From Burkholderiales bacterium 67-32 (GTDB lineage Bacteria; Pseudomonadota; Gammaproteobacteria; Burkholderiales; Burkholderiaceae_B), in NCBI GenBank assembly GCA_001898625.1, contig MKUP01000032.1, positions 62,001 through 126,000 on the forward strand: a stretch of DNA of 64,000 nucleotides, in the 5' to 3' direction. This document shows positions 1 to 7,991 of this stretch, in pieces. Within the stretch, counting starts at the first letter, position 1. The number at the start of each line of letters is the position of its first letter. The notes beneath the pieces are model-generated. The model saw only the letters and a program-made list of their open reading frames with translations, had not been told where the DNA came from and did no database searches. Position numbers and translations under genes: made by a program.

Positions 1-377
1 GCATCCCGTACGTGGCCAACCCGAAGGGCCGCCGCATCGAGACGCGCTTCCCGGATCCGCTGGCCAACCCGTACCTGGCGTTCTCGGCCCTGATGATGGC
101 CGGCCTGGACGGCGTGATGAACAAGATCCACCCTGGTGATCCGGCCGACAAGAACCTGTACGACCTGCCGCCCGAGGAAGACGCGAAGATCCCGACCGTG
201 TGCTCGTCGCTCGACCAGGCGCTGGAAGCCCTGGACAAGGACCGCGAGTTCCTGACGCGCGGCGGTGTGTTCAGCAACGCCATGATCGACGCCTACATCA
301 CGCTGAAGATGGATGAAGTCACGCGTTTCCGCGCCACGACCCACCCCGTCGAATTCGACATGTACTACGGCCTCTGA
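1..377 (+). CDS. glnA: Glutamine synthetase type I, C-terminal part
   Basis: The gene enters from the left edge, so only about the last 125 residues are present; the reading frame is open from base 3. It ends FDMYYGL, and the stretch with NPKGRR, ETRFPDP and NPYLAFSAL is the conserved C-terminal core of bacterial glutamine synthetase I, which makes glutamine from glutamate, ammonia and ATP in the cytoplasm. The adenylylated tyrosine region of GSI-beta falls in this part (NLYDLPPEE). It lies 64 bp upstream of ntrB-ntrC in the classical glnA-ntrBC order, so the nitrogen regulators control and neighbour their main target. Very secure identification. Confidence 0.97.
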   Translation, partial: IPYVANPKGRRIETRFPDPLANPYLAFSALMMAGLDGVMNKIHPGDPADKNLYDLPPEEDAKIPTVCSSLDQALEALDKDREFLTRGGVFSNAMIDAYITLKMDEVTRFRATTHPVEFDMYYGL

Positions 378-433
378 TCAGGACCTGATCAGTCGTCAGC
401 AAGGAAAAACGGGGCGTTCGAACGCCCCGTTTT
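374..433 (+). terminator. Two tandem perfect palindromes after glnA
   Basis: A 19-bp perfect palindrome, CTGATCAGGACCTGATCAG (374-392), covers the glnA stop codon. It is followed by a 28-bp perfect palindrome (406-433) with stem AACGGGGCGTT/AACGCCCCGTT flanked by A4 and T4. The second has the GC stem plus T-run of an intrinsic terminator and lies only 8 bp before the ntrB start. It probably reduces read-through from the strongly expressed glnA into ntrBC. Being symmetric, it could work on either strand. Confidence 0.75.
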
Positions 434-441
434 CATTGGAC

Positions 442-1530
442 ATGACTCATTTGCTTCCAGATCCTTCCTCCTATCCGGTCGACGCCTTCGCCGCGTTCGA
501 GCTGCTGTCCAGCGCCATCCTCGTCATCGACGACGACGGCCTGATCCGCTATGCCAACGCACCGGCCGAGGACTTGTTCGAAGTCTCGGTGCGGCAGTTG
601 TACGCGGTCAAGGCCGGCGACCTGTTCCGCGATGGCGAGCAGTTGCGCCAGTCGCTGGAAGAGGCCCGCCAGCACCTGTTCGCCGACAAGCGGCAGATAC
701 TGGAGATCGATCGCCTGGGGCGCGAGCCGACGCAGGTGTCGGTAACCGTGGTCGCGCTGGACGGCCAGCCGTGGCCGGCGCTGATCGAGCTGCGCGAGAT
801 CGAGCAGCAACTGAAGGTGGACCGCGAGGAACGCCTGCTGGAACAGGCGCAGGCCAATCGCGAACTGCTGCGCAACCTCGCGCACGAGATCAAGAATCCG
901 CTGGGCGGGCTGCGCGGCGCGGCGCAATTGCTGGAAGCTGAGTTGTCCGATCCCGCGCTGATCGAATACACCCAGGTCATCATCCAGGAGGCCGACCGCC
1001 TCCAGACCCTGGTGGATCGCCTGCTGGTGCCGCACCGCGCGCCGCGCATCGTCGGCGACGTCAACATCCACGAGGTTTGCGAGCGCGTGCGGTCGCTGGT
1101 GCTGGCCGAGTATCCGAACGGGCTGCGCATCGTGCGCGACTACGACGCGGCGATTCCCGAGTTCCGGGGCGATAAGGCGCAGTTGATCCAGGCCGTCCTG
1201 AACGTGGTGCGCAACGCCGCCGAGGCCCTGTCGCCACGCATCGCGGCCGGCGATGCCGAGATCACGCTGCGCACCCGTGTGGCGCGCCAGGTCACCTTGG
1301 CCAAGCAGCGTTTCAGGCTGGCACTGGAATTGCATGTGATGGACAACGGCCCGGGGATTCCCCCTGAATTGCTGGACCGGATCTTCCATCCGCTGGTGTC
1401 GGGACGTGAGGGCGGCAGCGGACTGGGATTGACCCTGGCTCAGACTTTCGTGCAGCAGCACGAGGGTGTGATCGAATGCGACAGCCGGCCCGGCCTGACC
1501 GATTTCCGCCTGCTGTTGCCCTTACCTTGA
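442..1530 (+). CDS. ntrB: Nitrogen sensor histidine kinase NtrB (GlnL)
   Basis: This is a soluble cytoplasmic kinase/phosphatase that controls NtrC in response to PII. The 362-residue protein has an N-terminal PAS domain (about 15-115, with AILVIDDDG), an H-box LAHEIKNPLGG with the phospho-histidine at about 148, an N-box (VLNVVRNAAEAL) and G-boxes (DNGPGIP, GSGLGL). There are no membrane segments, as expected for NtrB. The ATG at 442 is chosen because the PAS domain begins just after it, but no clear Shine-Dalgarno precedes it; the terminator-like hairpin ends 8 bp upstream. An upstream in-frame extension would run through the glnA coding region and is rejected. Confidence 0.93.
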   Translation: MTHLLPDPSSYPVDAFAAFELLSSAILVIDDDGLIRYANAPAEDLFEVSVRQLYAVKAGDLFRDGEQLRQSLEEARQHLFADKRQILEIDRLGREPTQVSVTVVALDGQPWPALIELREIEQQLKVDREERLLEQAQANRELLRNLAHEIKNPLGGLRGAAQLLEAELSDPALIEYTQVIIQEADRLQTLVDRLLVPHRAPRIVGDVNIHEVCERVRSLVLAEYPNGLRIVRDYDAAIPEFRGDKAQLIQAVLNVVRNAAEALSPRIAAGDAEITLRTRVARQVTLAKQRFRLALELHVMDNGPGIPPELLDRIFHPLVSGREGGSGLGLTLAQTFVQQHEGVIECDSRPGLTDFRLLLPLP

Positions 1531-1580
1531 TCGAAGAATTGGATGGATTTTTTTTCCCGAGCGTACCTAGGAAGGCAGCG

Positions 1581-3098
1581 ATGAAACCGATCTGGATCGT
1601 AGATGATGACCGTTCGATCCGCTGGGTGCTCGAAAAAGCCTTGGCCCGCGAGAACCTGCCCAGTCGCAGTTTCGGCACGGCGCGCGAGGCCCTGGACGCC
1701 CTGAACGACGACGTGCCCCAGGTGCTGGTGACCGACATCCGGATGCCCGGCGCCGGCGGCATCGAACTGCTGCAGGCGGTCAAGCGGCGCTTTCCGGCGC
1801 TGCCCGTCATCGTCATGACGGCGTATTCCGACCTGGAGAGCGCGGTGTCGGCCTTCCAGGGCGGCGCCTTCGAGTACCTGCCCAAGCCCTTCGACGTGGA
1901 CACCGCGACCGAACTGATCCGCCGCGCCGTCGAGGAAAGCCTGCGCGAGGAGGCCTCGGCCGACGAGACCCTGGTCGGCACGCCCGAGATCCTGGGCCAG
2001 GCGCCGGCCATGCAGGAAGTGTTCCGCGCCATCGGCCGCCTGTCGCAGTCGCAGGTCACGGTCATGATCACCGGCGAGTCGGGCAGCGGCAAGGAACTGG
2101 TGGCGCGTGCACTGCATCGGCACAGTGCCCGGGCCTCCGGCCCCTTCGTGGCGATCAACACCGCCGCGATCCCGCGCGACCTGCTGGAGTCCGAACTGTT
2201 CGGCCACGAGCGCGGCGCCTTCACCGGCGCGCAAAGCATGCGCCGCGGCCGCTTCGAGCAGGCCGACGGCGGCACGTTGTTCCTGGACGAGATCGGCGAC
2301 ATGCCCGCCGAGTTGCAGACGCGCCTGTTGCGTGTGCTATCGGACGGTAGCTTCTATCGCGTGGGCGGGCACAGCCCGGTGCACGCCAACGTGCGCGTCA
2401 TCGCGGCCACGCACCAGCCGCTGGAAGAGCGGGTCAAGCAGGGCTTGTTCCGCGAAGACCTGTTCCACCGGCTCAATGTAATCCGCCTGCGCCTGCCGCC
2501 GCTGCGCGAGCGGGCCGAGGACATCCCGCTGCTGGCCCGCCATTTCCTGGCGCGCAGCGCGCGCGACCTGGGCGTCGAGCCCAAGCGCTTCACGCCCGCC
2601 GCGCTGGCGGCCTTGTCGCGCTTTCCGTTTCCCGGCAACGTGCGGCAGCTCGAGAACGTCTGCCACTGGCTGACCGTGATGGCGCCGGCGCAGACCGTGG
2701 ATGTGCAGGATCTGCCGCCCGAACTCCTGGAGAAGATGCCGGCCGAGGGCGATAAAGCGCCGGCACCGGGCGGGGTTGCCGCGACGATGCAGGCGCTGAC
2801 GCCGGATCGCGGCGTGCTGGCGGCGCCGAACGCCGAAGCGGCGCGCGCCGCCGGCGACGTGGTGGTGGCCGAGCGCCCGAACCCGTGGCTGGGCGGCCTG
2901 CAGAGCGACGTCGAACAACGCCTGCAGCGGGGCGAACCCGACATCATGCAGACCCTGACCCGCCAGTTCGAAAGCATGCTGATCTCGACCGCGCTGCGCG
3001 CCACCCGGGGCCGCCGGATCGAGGCGGCGCTCAAACTGGGTATCGGGCGCAACACCATCACGCGCAAGATCCAAGACCTGGGCCTGGACGACGATTGA
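1581..3098 (+). CDS. ntrC: Sigma-54-dependent response regulator NtrC (GlnG)
   Basis: This is the activator of nitrogen-scavenging promoters, acting as a phosphorylated oligomer on sigma-54 holoenzyme. The 505-residue protein has a receiver domain (acidic pocket D8-D10, phospho-acceptor D52 in VTDIRMPG, K102), an AAA+ domain with Walker A GESGSGKE (165-172), the sigma-54-contacting GAFTGA loop (212-217) and Walker B LFLDEIGD, and a C-terminal Fis-type helix-turn-helix (RRIEAALKLGIGRNTITRKI). The AGGAAG ribosome site lies 7 bp before the ATG. It is about 30 residues longer than enteric NtrC because of a Pro/Ala-rich linker (about 390-450) between the AAA+ and HTH domains. It forms an operon with ntrB (50-bp gap). 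Confidence 0.95.
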   Translation: MKPIWIVDDDRSIRWVLEKALARENLPSRSFGTAREALDALNDDVPQVLVTDIRMPGAGGIELLQAVKRRFPALPVIVMTAYSDLESAVSAFQGGAFEYLPKPFDVDTATELIRRAVEESLREEASADETLVGTPEILGQAPAMQEVFRAIGRLSQSQVTVMITGESGSGKELVARALHRHSARASGPFVAINTAAIPRDLLESELFGHERGAFTGAQSMRRGRFEQADGGTLFLDEIGDMPAELQTRLLRVLSDGSFYRVGGHSPVHANVRVIAATHQPLEERVKQGLFREDLFHRLNVIRLRLPPLRERAEDIPLLARHFLARSARDLGVEPKRFTPAALAALSRFPFPGNVRQLENVCHWLTVMAPAQTVDVQDLPPELLEKMPAEGDKAPAPGGVAATMQALTPDRGVLAAPNAEAARAAGDVVVAERPNPWLGGLQSDVEQRLQRGEPDIMQTLTRQFESMLISTALRATRGRRIEAALKLGIGRNTITRKIQDLGLDDD

Positions 3099-3128
3099 CG
3101 CCGGCGGCGCCGGGCGGCGTCCTTGCCG

Positions 3129-4025
3129 TCAGCCCAGCGCCGTGTCCAGCAGCATCATGATGACGAAGCCCACCATCAGGCCGCAGGTGGCGTAGACCTC
3201 GTGCCCCTTGCGGTGCGACTCGGGGATGATCTCGTGGCTGATCACGAACAGCATCGCCCCGGCCGCGAAGCCCAGTCCCCAGGGCAGCAGCATCGCGGAG
3301 TAGGAGATGACCGAGGCGCCGATGACGGCGGCGATCGGTTCGACCAGCCCCGTCAGCGCGCCCAGCACGAACGCGAAGCCCCTGCTGTAGCCGATGCCCA
3401 GCAGTGCGACGGCCACGACCAGTCCTTCGGGCACGTCCTGGATGGAAATGCCGGTGGTGAGCGCCGAGGCGCGCAGCGGGTCGGTGCCGGCGAAGGCCAC
3501 GCCTATGGCCAGGCCCTCGGGCAGGTTGTGCAGGGCGATGGCGAACACGAACATCCACGTGCGGCGCACGGCCAGGGTCGTGTGCTTGCCTTCCACGCCC
3601 TTGATGAAGTGCTCGTGCGGCAGATAGCGTTCCATCGCCAGCAACAGGGCGGCACCCAGCAGGATGGCCCCGCCCATCAGCAGGCCCGCGCCCCAGGAGC
3701 CGGCACCCTGCAGCTTCGCCGCTTCTATGCCCGGCACCACCAGCGAAAAAGCGCTGGCCGCCAGCATGACGCCGGCGCCGAAGCCGAACAGGCTGTCCTG
3801 CACGCGATCGGACAGGCGCTGGGAGAACAGCACGGGCACGGCCCCCAGCGCTGTTGCGCCGGCGGCCATCATGCCGCCTATCAGGGCTTCCAGCACCACC
3901 GGATCGGTGGCCATCCGTACCCACAGCTGCCGTCCGAGCACCGCCAGGCCCAGCAGCACGATGGCGGCGCCCAGGGTCCTGCGCAGCACTTGTCCCGGGG
4001 AGGCGGTTCGGTTGGCCGTTGTCAT
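3129..4025 (-). CDS. ZIP family metal-ion transporter (GufA type)
   Basis: A 298-residue inner-membrane protein with about eight hydrophobic segments. The family signature HNLPEGLAIGVAF and the second metal-site helix DVPEGLVVAVAL are those of ZIP transporters, which import Zn, Fe or Mn. A longer form starting at 4070 would overlap sodA by 38 bp. I prefer the ATG at 4025 because it is preceded by GAGG and lies 7 bp after the sodA stop. Position behind sodA and the shared Fur-box promoter suggest that it supplies the metal (Mn) for the manganese superoxide dismutase when iron is short; that link is inference. Substrate specificity cannot be read from sequence. Confidence 0.85.
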   Translation of the reverse strand: MTTANRTASPGQVLRRTLGAAIVLLGLAVLGRQLWVRMATDPVVLEALIGGMMAAGATALGAVPVLFSQRLSDRVQDSLFGFGAGVMLAASAFSLVVPGIEAAKLQGAGSWGAGLLMGGAILLGAALLLAMERYLPHEHFIKGVEGKHTTLAVRRTWMFVFAIALHNLPEGLAIGVAFAGTDPLRASALTTGISIQDVPEGLVVAVALLGIGYSRGFAFVLGALTGLVEPIAAVIGASVISYSAMLLPWGLGFAAGAMLFVISHEIIPESHRKGHEVYATCGLMVGFVIMMLLDTALG

Positions 4026-4032
4026 GGGGGCC

Positions 4033-4644
4033 TCAGCTTTGGGCCTGTCGGTAGCGCCGTTCGACTTCATCCCAATTCACCACGTTGTAGAAGGCGGCAA
4101 TGTATTCGGGACGCCGGTTCTGGTAGCGCAAATAGTATGCATGCTCCCATACGTCCAGACCCAGTATCGGCGTGTTACCAGCCATGAGCGGGCTGTCCTG
4201 GTTGCCCGTGCTTTCCACGGCCAGCTTGCCCTGGGGTGTCAGGCTCAACCATGCCCAGCCGCTGCCGAAGCGCGTCAGCGCGGCTTGCGTGAACGCCTGC
4301 TTGAAGGCGTCGAAGCCACCCAACTCGGACTGGATCGCCTGCGCCACCTGGCCGTGCGGCGCGCCGCCGCCCCGGGGCGACATCACGGTCCAGAACAGCG
4401 AGTGATTGGCGTGTCCGCCGCCGTTGTTGCGGAGGGTCGTGCGCAGGGCTTCCGGTGCCCGATCGATGCCGGCCACCAGTTCTTCCACGGGCAGTTCCTT
4501 CAGCGGCGAGTTCTCCAGCGCGGCGTTCAGGTTGTTGATGTAGGTCTGATGGTGCCTGGTGTAGTGGATCTCCATGGTCTGCGCGTCGATGTGGGGTTCC
4601 AGGGCGTCGTAGGCGTAGGGCAGCGGGGGCAGGGCATGGGTCAT
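4033..4644 (-). CDS. sodA: Manganese-type superoxide dismutase
   Basis: This enzyme converts superoxide to oxygen and hydrogen peroxide in the cytoplasm. The 203-residue protein carries all four metal ligands: H27 (EIHYTRHH), H81 ([10 protein letters not shown]), D164 and H168 (DVWEHAYYL). The [10 protein letters not shown] and GSGWAWL context matches the manganese SodA class rather than FeSOD (which has Q-x-W-N-H). The start at 4644 ([10 protein letters not shown]) follows a GGAG ribosome site; an upstream GTG at 4656 is less likely. It is the first gene of a two-gene unit with the ZIP transporter. A Fur box 38 bp upstream implies expression under iron limitation, as described for Bordetella sodA. 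Confidence 0.95.
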   Translation of the reverse strand: MTHALPPLPYAYDALEPHIDAQTMEIHYTRHHQTYINNLNAALENSPLKELPVEELVAGIDRAPEALRTTLRNNGGGHANHSLFWTVMSPRGGGAPHGQVAQAIQSELGGFDAFKQAFTQAALTRFGSGWAWLSLTPQGKLAVESTGNQDSPLMAGNTPILGLDVWEHAYYLRYQNRRPEYIAAFYNVVNWDEVERRYRQAQS

Positions 4645-4672
4645 GAGGCGCTCCATCTCTAGTTTCAGTGAT

Positions 4673-4691
4673 GGTAATGATAATGATTTTT
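4673..4691 (-). promoter_or_regulatory. Fur box in front of sodA
   Basis: The 19 bases GGTAATGATAATGATTTTT match the Fur consensus GATAATGATAATCATTATC at 15 of 19 positions. They sit in an A/T-rich island within very GC-rich DNA, centred about 38 bp upstream of the sodA ATG, where binding would cover the promoter. Expected effect: iron-loaded Fur represses sodA and the ZIP gene. Confidence 0.8.
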
Positions 4692-4740
4692 ATTCAAAAT
4701 AAAAACCGAAGAGATGAAAGCGAGACAACAGGCGGGCGCT

Positions 4741-6024
4741 TCAACCGGCGGGCGCTTGCATGCCTTGCAGTACGCCCACCACCGCGTCAATCAGGAAATC
4801 CAGGTCGTCCTGGCCAATGGTGAAGGCCGGCGTCAGGTAGACGATGTTGCCGAAGGGCCGAACCCAGACACCGGCGTCGACCAGCCTGGCCCGCAGCGCA
4901 TCGCGGTCGAACGGTCCGGCCAGTTCGATCGCGGCGATGGCGCCCAGCACGCGCACGTCGCGCACCCACGGCAGCTCGCGGCAGGGGGCCAGGCCGGCCT
5001 CCAGCGCGCGGGACAGGGCCGCTACCTGCCGCAGGCGCGGCTCGCGTTCGAACAGGTCCAGCGAGGCGTTGGCGGCGGCGCAGGCCAGGGCGTTGCCCAT
5101 GAAGGTGGGGCCGTGCATCAAGGCATGTCCCGGGTCGTCGGACCAGAAACCGTCGAACACGCGCTGGCTGGCCACGGTGGCGGCAAGCGGCAGGGTACCG
5201 CCGGTCAGCGCCTTGGACAGCGTGACGATGTCGGGCCGCGCATCGGCCTGCTCGAACGCGAACATCGTGCCGGTGCGGCCAAAGCCGGTGAAGATCTCGT
5301 CGTAGATCAGCAGCAGGCCGTGGCGGTCGGCCAGCGCGCGCAGGCGGGCCAGCACTTCGGGCGGGTGCATCAGCATGCCGCCGGCGCCCTGGACCAGCGG
5401 CTCGACCAGGATGCCGGCCAGTTCGTGGGCGTGCCGGCCCAGCAGGGCGTCCAGCTCGGCGGCCGAGGCGTCGTCGCGCGGCAGCGGCGCGATCACATGC
5501 GCGGTCAAGAGGCCGCGGAACAGGCTGTGCATGCCGTCTTCCGGATCGCAGACCGCCATCGTGCCGAAGGTGTCGCCGTGGTAGCCGCCGCGAAAGGCCA
5601 GGAAGTGCGAGCGTTGGCGCTCGCCCTGGTTGAGCCAGAACTGCACGGCCATCTTCATCGCCACCTCGACCGCCACCGAGCCCGAGTCGGTGTAGAACAC
5701 GCGGTCGAAGCCGGGGCCCAGCAGCGCGCACAGGCGCTGCGCCAGCCGCGCGGCGGGCTCGTGCGTCAGCCCGCCGAACATCACGTGCGGCACCGCATCC
5801 AGCTGGTCGCGCACGGCCTGGGCGATGGCGGGATGGTTGTAGCCATGGCAGGCCGTCCACCACGAAGCCACGCCGTCCACCAGGCTGCGGCCGTCGGCCA
5901 GTTCGATGCGGCTGCCGTGGGTGCGCACCACCGGCAGCGGCGGCGCGGCGGTTTTCATCTGTGCATAAGGCAGCCAGACGTGGCGGGCGCCGTCGGCGAC
6001 CCAGGCGGGCGGGGATGTGTGCAT
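4741..6024 (-). CDS. bioA: Adenosylmethionine-8-amino-7-oxononanoate aminotransferase
   Basis: BioA transfers an amino group from S-adenosylmethionine to KAPA, giving DAPA, the third-last step of biotin synthesis. The 427-residue protein is a class III PLP aminotransferase: N-terminal DGARHVWLPYAQMK, SWWTACHGYNHP, FYTDSGSVAVEVAMKMA, the phosphate-binding GGYHGDT, IYDEIFTGFGRTG and the PLP lysine in TLSKALTGG are all present. Length is normal. It is transcribed away from bioF, with 99 bp between the start codons, so the two biotin transcripts probably share a control region. The next gene downstream is the sodA unit. Confidence 0.96.
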   Translation of the reverse strand: MHTSPPAWVADGARHVWLPYAQMKTAAPPLPVVRTHGSRIELADGRSLVDGVASWWTACHGYNHPAIAQAVRDQLDAVPHVMFGGLTHEPAARLAQRLCALLGPGFDRVFYTDSGSVAVEVAMKMAVQFWLNQGERQRSHFLAFRGGYHGDTFGTMAVCDPEDGMHSLFRGLLTAHVIAPLPRDDASAAELDALLGRHAHELAGILVEPLVQGAGGMLMHPPEVLARLRALADRHGLLLIYDEIFTGFGRTGTMFAFEQADARPDIVTLSKALTGGTLPLAATVASQRVFDGFWSDDPGHALMHGPTFMGNALACAAANASLDLFEREPRLRQVAALSRALEAGLAPCRELPWVRDVRVLGAIAAIELAGPFDRDALRARLVDAGVWVRPFGNIVYLTPAFTIGQDDLDFLIDAVVGVLQGMQAPAG

Positions 6025-6071
6025 GATCGTCCTGCGCCGGCCGCGGCGCCAGGCCGGACCGGTCGTTCCTC

Positions 6072-6077
6072 TACAAT
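6072..6077 (+). promoter_or_regulatory. Possible -10 of the bioF-bioH-bioCD promoter
   Basis: TACAAT lies in the 99-bp gap between the divergent bioA and bioF genes, 46 bp before the bioF ATG. No convincing -35, BirA-like or BioR-like (TTATMTATAA) operator was seen, so regulation is open. Confidence 0.3.
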
Positions 6078-6123
6078 GACACGCATTCTACGGTGCGGGC
6101 GTCCTCGGGCGCATCGCCGGACC

Positions 6124-7326
6124 ATGTCCATATTCGATTCCCTGTTTTCCCAAGAGCTCGACCGCGCCGCGCAGCGCCAGACGCGGCGCCGTTTGCGCAC
6201 TGTCGCCGCGGCGCGCGGCGGGCATGTGACGTTCGACGGCCGCGACGTCGTCGATTTCTCCAGCAACGACTATCTCGGCCTGGCCGGGCATCCCTTGCTG
6301 GCCGAGCGCGTGGCCGACTGGACGTCGCGCCATGGCGCCGGCGCGCGCGCCTCGCGCCTGGTGTCGGGCAATCTCGACCTGCACGAAGCCGTCGAAGCCA
6401 AGCTGGCCCGCTTCAAGGGGACCGAGGCGGCGCTGCTGTTCGCCTCGGGCTGGCAGGTCAACGCCGCCGTGCTGCCGGCCTTGCTGCGCGTACCGGGCCA
6501 GGGCGACCCGCTGGTGTTCTGCGACCGGCTGAACCATGCCAGCCTGCATCACGGCTGCCAGGCCGCGGGCGTGCGGCAGATACGTTTCCGGCACAACGAT
6601 CTCGACCACCTGGATGCGCTGCTGGCCGAGCGCGCCGGCCAGCCGGGCCCGCGCCTGATTGTGACGGAAAGTGTGTTCAGCATGGACGGCGACCGCACCG
6701 ACGTGGCCGCGCTGTGCCGGGTGGCCGAACGCCACGGCACCTTCGTCTACCTGGACGAGGCCCATGCGACCGGTGTGCTGGGGCCGCGCGGGGCCGGGCT
6801 GGCCAGCCAGGGCGAAGGCAGGGTGGACCTGGCCATGGGCACCTTCAGCAAGGCCATGGGCAGTTTCGGCGCCTACGTGGCGGGGTCGCGGCAATTGTGC
6901 GACTACCTCGTGAACACCTGCTCGGGATTCATCTACACCACGGCCTTGCCGCCGCCGGTGCTGGCCGCCATCGATGCCGCGCTCGATCTCGTGCCCGGTA
7001 TGGACGACGAGCGGCGGAGGCTGGCGGGGCTGGGCGACGGACTGCGGCGAGCGCTGGCGGACCAGGGACTGGAGACGGGTGCCTCGTCGACGCAGATCGT
7101 GCCCGCCATCGTGGGCGAGGCAGGTGCGGCGCTGGCCCTGAGCGACGGCCTGCGCGAGCGCGGCCTGCTGGCAGTGGCGATCCGTCCGCCCACGGTACCG
7201 ATGGGCACGAGCCGGCTGCGGATCGCGCTCAGCGCCGCGCATGATGAAGCGGACGTGGCACGCCTGGCCGGCACCATCGCCGAATTGCGCGCGCGGGCCT
7301 CGGGCGCGAACGGAGGCCGGCCATGA
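6124..7326 (+). CDS. bioF: 8-amino-7-oxononanoate synthase
   Basis: BioF condenses pimeloyl-ACP with L-alanine to KAPA using PLP. The 400-residue protein has the alpha-oxoamine synthase landmarks: FSSNDYLGLAGHP, GARASRLVSGN, the aromatic-anchoring DRLNHASLHHG, VTESVFSMDGD, YLDEAHATGVLGPRG and the PLP lysine in TFSKAMGSFG. The ATG at 6124 (MSIFDSLFSQEL) gives the usual N-terminus; the long open frame upstream lies opposite bioA and is not coding. Its stop overlaps the bioH start (ATGA), so the genes are translationally coupled. Confidence 0.96.
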   Translation: MSIFDSLFSQELDRAAQRQTRRRLRTVAAARGGHVTFDGRDVVDFSSNDYLGLAGHPLLAERVADWTSRHGAGARASRLVSGNLDLHEAVEAKLARFKGTEAALLFASGWQVNAAVLPALLRVPGQGDPLVFCDRLNHASLHHGCQAAGVRQIRFRHNDLDHLDALLAERAGQPGPRLIVTESVFSMDGDRTDVAALCRVAERHGTFVYLDEAHATGVLGPRGAGLASQGEGRVDLAMGTFSKAMGSFGAYVAGSRQLCDYLVNTCSGFIYTTALPPPVLAAIDAALDLVPGMDDERRRLAGLGDGLRRALADQGLETGASSTQIVPAIVGEAGAALALSDGLRERGLLAVAIRPPTVPMGTSRLRIALSAAHDEADVARLAGTIAELRARASGANGGRP

Positions 7327-7991
7327 TCGATGGCGCGCGCTTGCCGCTGGTGTTCCTGCATGGCTGGGGATTCGATGCCTCGGCCTGGGCGCCCATGCGT
7401 GCCTACCTGGAGGGCTGGGAGATCCACGCCGACGACGCCGGCTATTTCGGCCGGCGCTCCGCGCCCGAACGTCCCTCTGCCTACGTGGCGGTAGGGCATT
7501 CGCTGGGCGCCATGCTCGGCCTGGAAGAAGCGGGCGGTGGCTGCCACGGCCTCGTCCTGATCAACGGCTTTGCGCGTTTCTCGGCCGCCGGCGATTTTCC
7601 CGCGGGGGTGGCACCCAGGGTGCTGGACCGCATGCTGACCCGCCTGGCGGCCGATCCCGCCGGCGTGGTGGGCGAGTTCCGCCGGCGCTGCGGCGCCGAT
7701 GATCCCATCGACGCGGGCTCGCTGGACGGGGCCGCCCTGGCCGCCGGCCTGCGCCATCTGCGCGAAGGCGATGCGCGCGGGGCCTGGGCGGGCCGGCGCG
7801 TGCCGGTCCGCATCCTGGCCGGCGATGCCGATCCGGTCGTCACGCCGGCGCTCACGGCGGCCTCGTTCGGCGGCGAGGTCGCCTGGTGCGCCGGCGGCGG
7901 GCACCTGCTGCCCTTGACGCACCCCGAGTGGTGCGCCAGCCAGATTCGCGCGTTCGTGCGCGAGCTGGCCGGCGCTCCGGATCCGGCATGA
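7323..7991 (+). CDS. bioH: BioH-like pimeloyl-ACP methyl ester carboxylesterase
   Basis: A 222-residue alpha/beta hydrolase with the oxyanion motif FLHGWGFD near the N-terminus, nucleophile S60 in GHSLGA, probable acid D170 (AGDADPVV) and H194 (GGGH), the complete triad. BioH frees pimeloyl-ACP from the methyl ester made by BioC. The fold plus its place between bioF and bioC supports this job, as in the bioF-bioH-bioC-bioD order of Pseudomonas. It is shorter than E. coli BioH (256 aa), with a reduced lid. ATGA overlaps couple it to both neighbours. A different pimeloyl-ester esterase of the same fold is the only real alternative. Confidence 0.85.
   Translation: MIDGARLPLVFLHGWGFDASAWAPMRAYLEGWEIHADDAGYFGRRSAPERPSAYVAVGHSLGAMLGLEEAGGGCHGLVLINGFARFSAAGDFPAGVAPRVLDRMLTRLAADPAGVVGEFRRRCGADDPIDAGSLDGAALAAGLRHLREGDARGAWAGRRVPVRILAGDADPVVTPALTAASFGGEVAWCAGGGHLLPLTHPEWCASQIRAFVRELAGAPDPA

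Noticed and set aside
3097-3121. GC-rich inverted repeat after ntrC as a terminator
   Set aside because: The stem GACGCC/GGCGTC is short, has no T-run, and such repeats are common by chance at this GC content.
4731-4757. Direct repeat GGCGGGCGCTT at the 3' end of bioA
   Set aside because: Two 11-base copies around the stop codon show no link to a known element and may be chance in GC-rich DNA.
4714-6123. Extension of bioF upstream to 4714
   Set aside because: The 470 extra codons run opposite bioA; BioF similarity begins at the ATG at 6124.
6025-6123. BioR- or BirA-type operator between bioA and bioF
   Set aside because: No TTATMTATAA-like or BirA-like dyad was found in the 99 bp.
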